The notes beneath the pieces are model-generated. The model worked only from the letters and a program-made list of their open reading frames with translations, ran no database searches and was not told where the DNA came from. A program made the translations under genes and the position numbers. A stretch of 64,000 nt of DNA from Macrothele yani (lineage: Eukaryota > Arthropoda > Arachnida > Araneae > Macrothelidae). Each line of letters opens with the position of its first letter. Within the stretch, counting starts at the first letter, position 1. Below are positions 57,961 to 64,000 of this stretch, piece by piece. The stretch covers positions 119,486,270-119,550,269 of the forward strand of contig CM076995.1 of the NCBI GenBank assembly GCA_039090855.1, given 5' to 3'.

Positions 57961-58522
57961 TACACAAATATGAAGTTCATTTCTAATGAACAAGTTAATA
58001 ATATAAACTTCCTTAAGTTAAACAAATTCTGATAATCCACATAGACTTTGTCTACAGGAAATAGGTTCCACTCACAATATACATTGATCAGCCATTACAT
58101 TATGACCACCCCCAGCCTAGAGAAATGAGAGTGCCTAGAGACTGAATGGTGGTGCAGGTGAAGTTTACAGAGTTGTATATATACAGGGATGTAAGGTCAG
58201 GTGATGCGTAACATCACAGCCTCTCCTTGACAAATGTCAACCCCGCCTTCTCGTGGTGCATCCTGTTCCCACTAAAGGGGCTCTGACGACCGCCAATAGC
58301 GGTATAACTATACCATTGGGATCAGAGGAAATGCTATCCCACACTCACCAACCCGCTTGGCCAGCGTGGTGAGTTATGGCCAAACACCTCCAAAATGACT
58401 CTACAACTTAAATCTTGGCCCTCAGTCTCCGGCAGCTGGAATGTACCTGGCCAAGGCAGCGGCCAGTGCGACATGAAGGCAGAGGGTGCTAAGAATCCCG
58501 GAGGACCGGACTAGGCTGCCAT

Positions 58523-61389
58523 TTGATGCTGACCTTGGCTACCTATAACGGACGCTCCCTATCTTCTGATTCAAGGTTTCTTGAATTGGAAGAGGAACTA
58601 CAAAGGATCAAGTGGGACATCGTCGGGCAAAGTGAGGTAAGGAGAAAAGGAGAAGATCTCATTGAACTGAAAAGTGGACATCTCTTCTATTATCGTGGGA
58701 CAGATACTGGCAGAACTAGTGGTGTTGGATTTATAATAAACAAGAAACTGAAGGATAAAGTGGTAGAAGTTGAAAGTTCCTCTGACAGAGCTGCACGACT
58801 CGTTATCCAACTATCGAGAAGATACCAGGCTCAGATTATTCAAACTTATGCACCCACCACAAGTCATCCTAAAGAAGAAATTGAAGAATTTTATGAGGAA
58901 ATTTGTCATCTAAATAATAAAGGTAAGCAGCACTTGAAAATAATTATGGGAGATTTCAATGCAAAAATAGGGCAATGGCAACAGAATGAAACTTCAGTAG
59001 GTAAATTCGGTCACGGCAACAGAAACCAGCGTGGAAATACTCTCGTTGAGTTTGCAGAGGCAGAAGGGGTTTTCCTCTTGAACTCCTTTTTCAAGAAAAA
59101 GCCACACAGGAAATGGACATGGAGACATCTAATTGGGACGACAAGTGAAATTGATTTTATTATGTGTAACAAAAAATTCGTCATCGAAGACTGCAGTGTG
59201 CTGAACAAGTTCAACACAGGTAGTGACCATAGATTGGTGAGATGTAAGATGCACCTCAACACTAAACTGGAACGTGGCAAGCTCATAAGACAAACAAAAT
59301 GTATTGACATAACCAACCTTAAAAAACACCATAATACTTTCAAGTTGGAACTGAAGAACAGATTCTCTGCTTTAGAAGGCCTAACATCGGAAGAAGTGGA
59401 TATTTCTCTGCTTTAGAAGGCCTAACATCGGAAGAAGTGGATATTTCGGAAGTTAACAGAAAAGTAACCAAAGCTCTAATGGAAACAGCAACAAAATTAG
59501 CTGGGTCTAAGAACAAGTTGCATGTGAACAAATTATCAGGAAAAACCAAAATGTTGATGCAAAAAAGAAGAGAGATGAGGACAACTAAAGAAGATGTGAC
59601 TTCCAAAGTGGAATATATAGAGCTATGCAAGACAACACGAAAAAGTATCACTGAAGACGTAAGGAAATTCAACTGTGAGCTAGTGAGGAAAGCAATTGAA
59701 AACAACCAAAGCCTTAAGATAGCAAAGGGACATCTCAGTAAGGGAAGAAAACAGATTATGGCTCTGAGAAAAGAAGATGGTTCTATAACAAGAAATAGAG
59801 GCGAAATTTTGACAAGAGTGAAAGATTTCTACTCCAAATTATATGAAAGGGATGATACATGTACTCCAGACATCATGAAAGGTACCAGAGTTCTTCCAGT
59901 CCTCCCAGCAGAAGTTGCTCATGCAATCAAGAACATGAAGCGGGGGAAAGCTCCAGGGAGAAGATGGAATTACTATAGACATCATACAAGAAGCAAGTGG
60001 AGAAATTGAAACAGTACTCGCCCAAATTTTCACTCGATGCCTTAATGAAGGGAAGATTCCTGAGGATTGGAACAATGCTACAATGATCCTGCTACATAAA
60101 AAAGGTGACATTGAGGATCTCAGGAACTACAGACCTATCAGCCTCCTATCAGTGGTTTATAAAATCTTCACTAAAGTTCTTTCACACCGCTTGAAGGTAA
60201 CACTGGACATGGCTCAACCGAGAGAACAAGCTGGATTCAGGAGTGGCTACAGCACAATAGATCATATCCACGTACTGAGAGAACTAATTGAAAGAGCGAG
60301 GGAATGTGAACTTCCATTGTGCATGGTTTTTATCGATTATGAAAAAGCCTTTGATTCGGTGAAACCATCAGCAGTTACCACGGCTCTGAAATCCTGCGGT
60401 ATTGAAGATGCATACATTAATATTATTAATAACATCTATGAAAATGCAAGTGCAAAGATTCGACTGTTTGAAAATACAACACACATAAAAATTGGAAAGG
60501 GAGTGAGACAAGGTGACACCATATCTCCGAAGCTCTTTAATGCCACATTGGAAAATGTCTTTCAATCACTGAACTGGGAAAACAAAGGGATAAAGATTAA
60601 TGGAGATTATGTAACCCACCTTCGTTTTGCTGATGACGTAGTCATTTTTGCAACTAGCCCATCAGAGCTGCAGAGTATGATCCAGGAACTTGCTGACAAG
60701 AGTAAAGAAGTGGGATTAAAAATGAACTTTCAGAAGACAAAAGTGATGTTCAATGCTTTTACAAGAAATGAAGATTTATCGATTGATGGAGAAAAACTGG
60801 AGATAACAGATATGTACGTTTATCTTGGACAACAGATATCAAGTGAGGGTCACATTGATGAAGAAATTAATCGGCGTACAAAACTTGCCTGGAGAGCTTT
60901 GGAAGAAACAGCATAATTTTCAAGAGCAATATGCCATTATGTCTTAAAAGAAAAGTGTTTGATCAATGCATCCTTCCAGTGCTTACGTATGGTGCAGAGA
61001 CGTGGACCTTAACTAAAAGAGACATACAAAGGCTGCAGACAACTCAAAGTAGCATGGAGAGGTGCATGCTTGGTATAACCAGGAGAGATAAGAAGAGGAA
61101 CTCGTGGATCCGAAAAATGACGAGAGTGGAAGACATCATGATCAGAGTTAAATCCCTGAAATGGCAATGGGCTGGACATACTGCCAGAAGGACAGACCAT
61201 AGATGGACAGCCGAAATTTTAGATTGGATTCCAAGGGACAGGAAAAGACCCAGAAAAAGACCACATGGGAGATGGGTGGATGAAATTCGTAAATATGCGG
61301 GAGTGACATGGAGGAGACTGGCACAAGACAGACCGTTGTGGAGGAAACTTGGGGAGACCTTCGTCCAGCAGTGGATTGATAATGGTTGA
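58523..61389 (+). pseudogene. RTE endonuclease-reverse transcriptase, three frame breaks
   Basis: The endonuclease domain (58523-59250) has ATYNGRSL, VGQSEVRRKG, YAPTTSHPKEE, IIMGDFNAKIGQW and GSDHRLVRCKM, the catalytic motifs of AP-type nucleases. The reverse transcriptase has NYRPISLLSVVYKI, FRSGYSTIDHIH, MVFIDYEKAFDSV (first catalytic Asp), RQGDTISPKLFN and LRFADDVVIFA (FADD box). The C-terminal part (60931-61389) has VLTYGAETWTLTKRD and KWQWAGHTARRTDHRW. Break 1 is a 41-bp tandem duplication (59364-59445), break 2 a one-base insertion at about 59959, and break 3 a missing base near 60900. All motifs are otherwise intact. Confidence 0.92.
59364..59445 (+). repeat. 41-bp perfect tandem duplication in the RTE frame
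   Basis: The segment TCTCTGCTTTAGAAGGCC... to ...GTGGATATT occurs twice in a row with period 41. Because 41 is not a multiple of three, it shifts the frame. The copies look identical, so the event is recent. Confidence 0.93.
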
Positions 61390-61458
61390 CAATGATGATG
61401 ATGATGATATATACAACCCGAGGACTGTCTTTCAGTTAGTAGAGTGTTCGGAGTCGGA

Positions 61459-62489
61459 ATGGGAAAAGCTGCCAATTTATTGGACTTTGATGAAGGACGA
61501 ATTGTGATAGCACGGTGCCTTGGAACTACAATCTTAGAAACGGCGTGGCTTGTGGGGTATTCACAGGCCACTGTACTGAGTACGTATCAGAAGTGGTGCA
61601 CCGATGGTCAAGCGACGAACCGTCATCCAGCAGTGTGTTGTTCACAGCTCATTGATGCCCAAGGGGAGTGGCAACTGTCGTGCATTGTTCACAGCGACTG
61701 CAGGGCCACAGTGCGACAAATTACCCGCAGCTACAACAGTGGTGATCAGGGCAATGTGTCACAGCACACAGTTCATCGCAGCCTTCTGCGCATGGGCCTG
61801 CGTAGCCGAAGACCCAGCCGGGTCCCCATGCTCACTGCATGTCATCGCCAGCAACGCATGAAATTCGCCAATGTTCATCGAGATTGGACCGTCGATGATT
61901 GGAAGAAAGTGGCATGGTCTGATGAATCAAGATTCCTGATGCATCACGTAGACGGCCTAGCGCGAATACGCCAATTACCAACGGAAGCTATGACACCTGA
62001 ATGCACTGTTGGGCGGAAACAGGAGCCGGCGGCAGCGGTGTTATGCTGTGGTGATGTTTTCTTGGGACACTTTAGGCGGCATTATCCCAATAACACAATC
62101 CCTGGCAGCTATTAGGTATCTGAAAATTGTTGCGGACCAAGTTCACCCATTCATGGCAACTGTGTTCCCTGCTGGTGATAACCATTACCAACAGGATAAT
62201 GTGCCATGCCACACTGTCAGAATCGTCAAGGAGTGGTTTGAGGAAAATGCTGGTCACTTACTGTTAATGCTCTGGCCTCCAAATTCACCTGACATGAACC
62301 CAATCGAACATTTGTGGTTCGACTCGGAAAAGCGGGTTCGTGCTAAATCACCACTACCCCAAAATGTATGGGAACTGGAGGACCTGCTGTTGACATTATG
62401 ATCCAGGATACCTATCACCATCTCATCGAATCGATGCCTCGCCCAATGGCCACTGTTTTGTGGGCTAAAGGGGTTCCTACATCTTATTA
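61459..62489 (+). pseudogene. Tc1-like transposase, DD36E, nearly intact
   Basis: Starts MGKAANLLDFDEGRIVIARC (helix-turn-helix 1; the usual GRIVG is slightly changed). The frame runs uninterrupted for about 220 codons through NRHPAVCC, SQHTVHRSLLRMGLRSRRPS and VAWSDESRFLMHHVDG (first catalytic Asp) to a frameshift at about 62010-62030. Then comes YQQDNVPCHTVRIVKEWFEE and PDMNPIEHLWFDSE, with 36 residues between Asp and Glu. A second frameshift near 62400 precedes the C-terminal SMPRPMATVLWAKGVPTSY and a stop. Only two small lesions separate it from an open gene, the best preserved Tc1 gene in the window. The RTE upstream does not interrupt it. Confidence 0.9.
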
Positions 62490-62559
62490 GGTAGGTGGTC
62501 ATAATGTAATGGCTCATCGGTGTGTATATACATATATATATATCATCATCATCAACCAT

Positions 62560-64000
62560 TATCAATCCACTGCTAGATGAAGGTCTCCCCAAATTTTTTC
62601 CACAATTGTCTGTCTTGGGCCTGTCTCCTCCATGTCACTCCTGCAAACTTTCAAATTTCATCCATCATCTCCCATGGGGTCTTCTTCTGGGTCTTTTCAT
62701 GTCCCTCGGAATCCAGTCTAAAATTTCTGTTGTCCATCGGTGGTCCGTTCTTCTGGCAACATGTCTAGCCCATTGCCATTTCAGTGATTTCACTCTGGTC
62801 ATGATGTCGTCCGCTCCTGTCATTTTCCTTATCCACAAGTTCCTCTTCTTATCTTTCCTGGTTACACCAAGCATGCATCTCTCCATGCTTCTTTGAGTTG
62901 TTTGCAGTCTTTGTATGTCTTTTTTAGTTAAGGTCTATGTCCCTGCTCCATACGTAATCACTGGCAGGATGCAATGATTAAACACTTTTCTTTTGAGACA
63001 TTATGGCATACTGCTCTTAAAAATTGTACTGTTTCTTCCAAAAGCTCTCCATCCAAGTTTTATACGCCAAATAATTTCTTCATCAATGTGACCCTCACTT
63101 GATATCTGCTGCCCAAGATAAATGTAAGAATCGGTTGTCTCGAGCTTTTCTCCATCAATCGATAAATCTTCGTTTCTTGTAAAAGCATTGTACATCACTT
63201 TTGTCTTCTGAAAGTTCATTTTTAATCCCGCTTCTTTACTCTTGTCAGCAAGTTCTTGGATCATACTCTGTAGCTCTGAAGGGATAGTTGCAAAGATGAC
63301 TACGTCATCAGCAAAATGAAGATGAGTCAATAATCTCCATTAATCTTTATCCCTTTGTTTTCCCAGTTCAATGATTGAAAGACATTTTGCAATGTGGCAT
63401 TAAAGAGCTTGGGAGATATGGTGTCCCCTTGTCTCACTCCCTTTCCAATTCTTATTTGTGCTGTATCCTCAAATATCCGAACCTTTGCACTTGCATTTTC
63501 ATACATGTCATTAATAATGCTAATGTATGAATCTTCAATACTGCAAAGCCATTGTTAGCCCATCAGCCTCCTGTTGGTGGTTTATAAAATCTTCACTAAG
63601 GTTCTTTCACATCGCTTGAAGGTAACATTAGACATGGCCCAACCAAGAGAACAAGCTGGATTCAGGAGTGGTTACAGCACAATATATTTCAAAGCCATTG
63701 TTACTGCTGATGGCTTCACGGAATCAAAGGTCTTTTCATAGTCAATCAAAGCCATGCATAATGGGAGTTCATATTCTCTCTATCTTTCTATTAGTTCTCT
63801 CAGTACATAGATATGATCTATAGTGCTGTAGCCACTCCTGAGTCCAGCTTGTTCTCTTGGTTGGGCCATGTCTAATGTTACCTTCAAGCGATGTGAAAAA
63901 ACCTTAGTGAAGATTTTATAAACCACCAACAGGAGGCTGATGGGTCTGTAGTTTCTGAGATCCTCAATGTCACCTTTTTTTATGGAGCAGGATCATTGTA
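62560..64000 (-). pseudogene. RTE reverse transcriptase, second copy, partial
   Basis: The minus-strand frames have MTHLHFADDVVIFATIPSEL (63001-63330, with the FADD box), QKTKVMYNAFTRNEDLSIDG and YLGQQISSEGHIDEEI. Downstream, 62665-62886 has MERCMLGVTRKDKKRNLW and KWQWARHVARRTDHRW. Toward the right edge, RPISLLLVVYKIFTKV and the FRSGYSTIDHI equivalent (63840-63960) are recognisable. The endonuclease domain would lie beyond the window. Multiple frame breaks and the insertion at 63558 disable it. Confidence 0.88.
63558..63689 (+). repeat. 132-bp inverted templated insertion
   Basis: This stretch (CCCATCAGCCTCCTGTTGGT to CAGGAGTGGTTACAGCACAA plus a few bases) is in plus orientation inside a minus-strand RTE. 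It matches, as an inverted repeat, the same element's own segment at about 63825-63955. It is flanked by a direct repeat of 14 bp, CAAAGCCATTGTTA (63544-63557 and 63690-63703), one copy of which is expected from the undisturbed RTE. Confidence 0.88.

Larger units (their letters stand above)
58186..61406 (+). mobile_element. RTE-type non-LTR retrotransposon
   Basis: 3.2 kb flanked by the 9-bp duplication ATATATACA (58177-58185 and 61407-61415). The 3' end is a short (ATG/GAT)n microsatellite, usual for RTE elements. One long protein with an apurinic-type endonuclease and a reverse transcriptase is encoded in frames broken at three places. The 5' untranslated part is 337 bp. It is close to full length, with few mutations, so the insertion is fairly young. 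Confidence 0.9.
58082..62522 (+). mobile_element. Tc1-like element (DD36E spacing) carrying a nested RTE
   Basis: Inverted ends GCCATTACATTATGACCACC (58091-58110) and its complement GGTGGTCATAATGTAATGGC (62494-62513) extend outward to GATCA/ATCGGTG. The left border follows TA at 58080-58081. Without the RTE and one copy of its 9-bp duplication, the element is about 1.2 kb. The RTE sits between the left end and the transposase start, outside the reading frame. Confidence 0.88.
62530..64000 (-). mobile_element. Second RTE copy, inverted, running off the window
   Basis: The 3' end, with its ATCATCATC microsatellite, lies within a few bases of the right end of the Tc1 (62522), and the element extends leftward in protein terms to beyond 64000. 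The minus-strand sequence aligns with 58186-61406 with moderate divergence. The frame is broken more often than in copy 1, and a 132-bp inverted segment interrupts it at 63558-63689. Confidence 0.9.

Noticed and set aside
61044..61571. 175-codon minus frame
   Set aside because: Antisense of the RTE C-terminus and the Tc1 start.

Overview
This window is eukaryotic, almost certainly animal and most likely arthropod DNA. It is AT-rich and shows no operons or bacterial gene spacing. It holds a C2H2 zinc-finger exon with a clear splice acceptor and is otherwise packed with transposable elements: Tc1/mariner, hAT, piggyBac, Penelope-like, RTE-type LINE and tRNA-derived SINEs. The species cannot be fixed from sequence alone. 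Only one segment looks like a real, intact host coding exon (53116-54643, minus strand). A possible WD-repeat-like exon at 26747-26873 is tentative. Almost every other coding stretch is a decayed transposase or reverse transcriptase.

Layout. 1-7581: a foldback-like element whose two arms (about 2.0 and 1.6 kb) are inverted copies built from two blocks of tandem subrepeats. They surround about 4 kb of AT-rich interior with no recognisable transposase. 7582-13550: a SINE, a mariner relic, a Tc1 copy, then a four-level nest (mariner containing hAT containing Tc1 containing a SINE and a second short insertion), with target-site duplications at several levels. 13721-23215: more Tc1, a ZNF862-like hAT relic carrying a small hAT MITE, two inverted-repeat MITE candidates, a mariner fragment and several SINEs. 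23216-33180: mostly unassigned, possibly intronic, with tentative exons and a Penelope-like element (27890-30278) that has inverted arms and hammerhead-like cores.

33180-37900: a Tc1 gene split by a ZMYM1-like hAT relic. 38000-43560: Tc1 and piggyBac relics, a dispersed repeat, and a 915-bp mariner with perfect 30-bp ends, one of the youngest-looking elements. 46400-49625: an old tandem array and a delimited 2.4-kb hAT. 50011-51990: three copies of a tRNA-SINE, one split by a Tc1. 53116-54643: the zinc-finger exon. 55127-57960: mariner and Tc1 relics. 58082-64000: a Tc1 with an RTE retrotransposon in its 5' untranslated part, then a second, inverted RTE that carries a 132-bp inverted duplication.

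The genes do not form a pathway. What the window records is a history of insertions: target duplications, split reading frames and frameshifts allow relative dating of many elements. I found no clear new biochemical system. The most unusual objects are the foldback-like element, the four-level nest, the Penelope-like inverted-arm element, and the templated inverted insertion near the right end.
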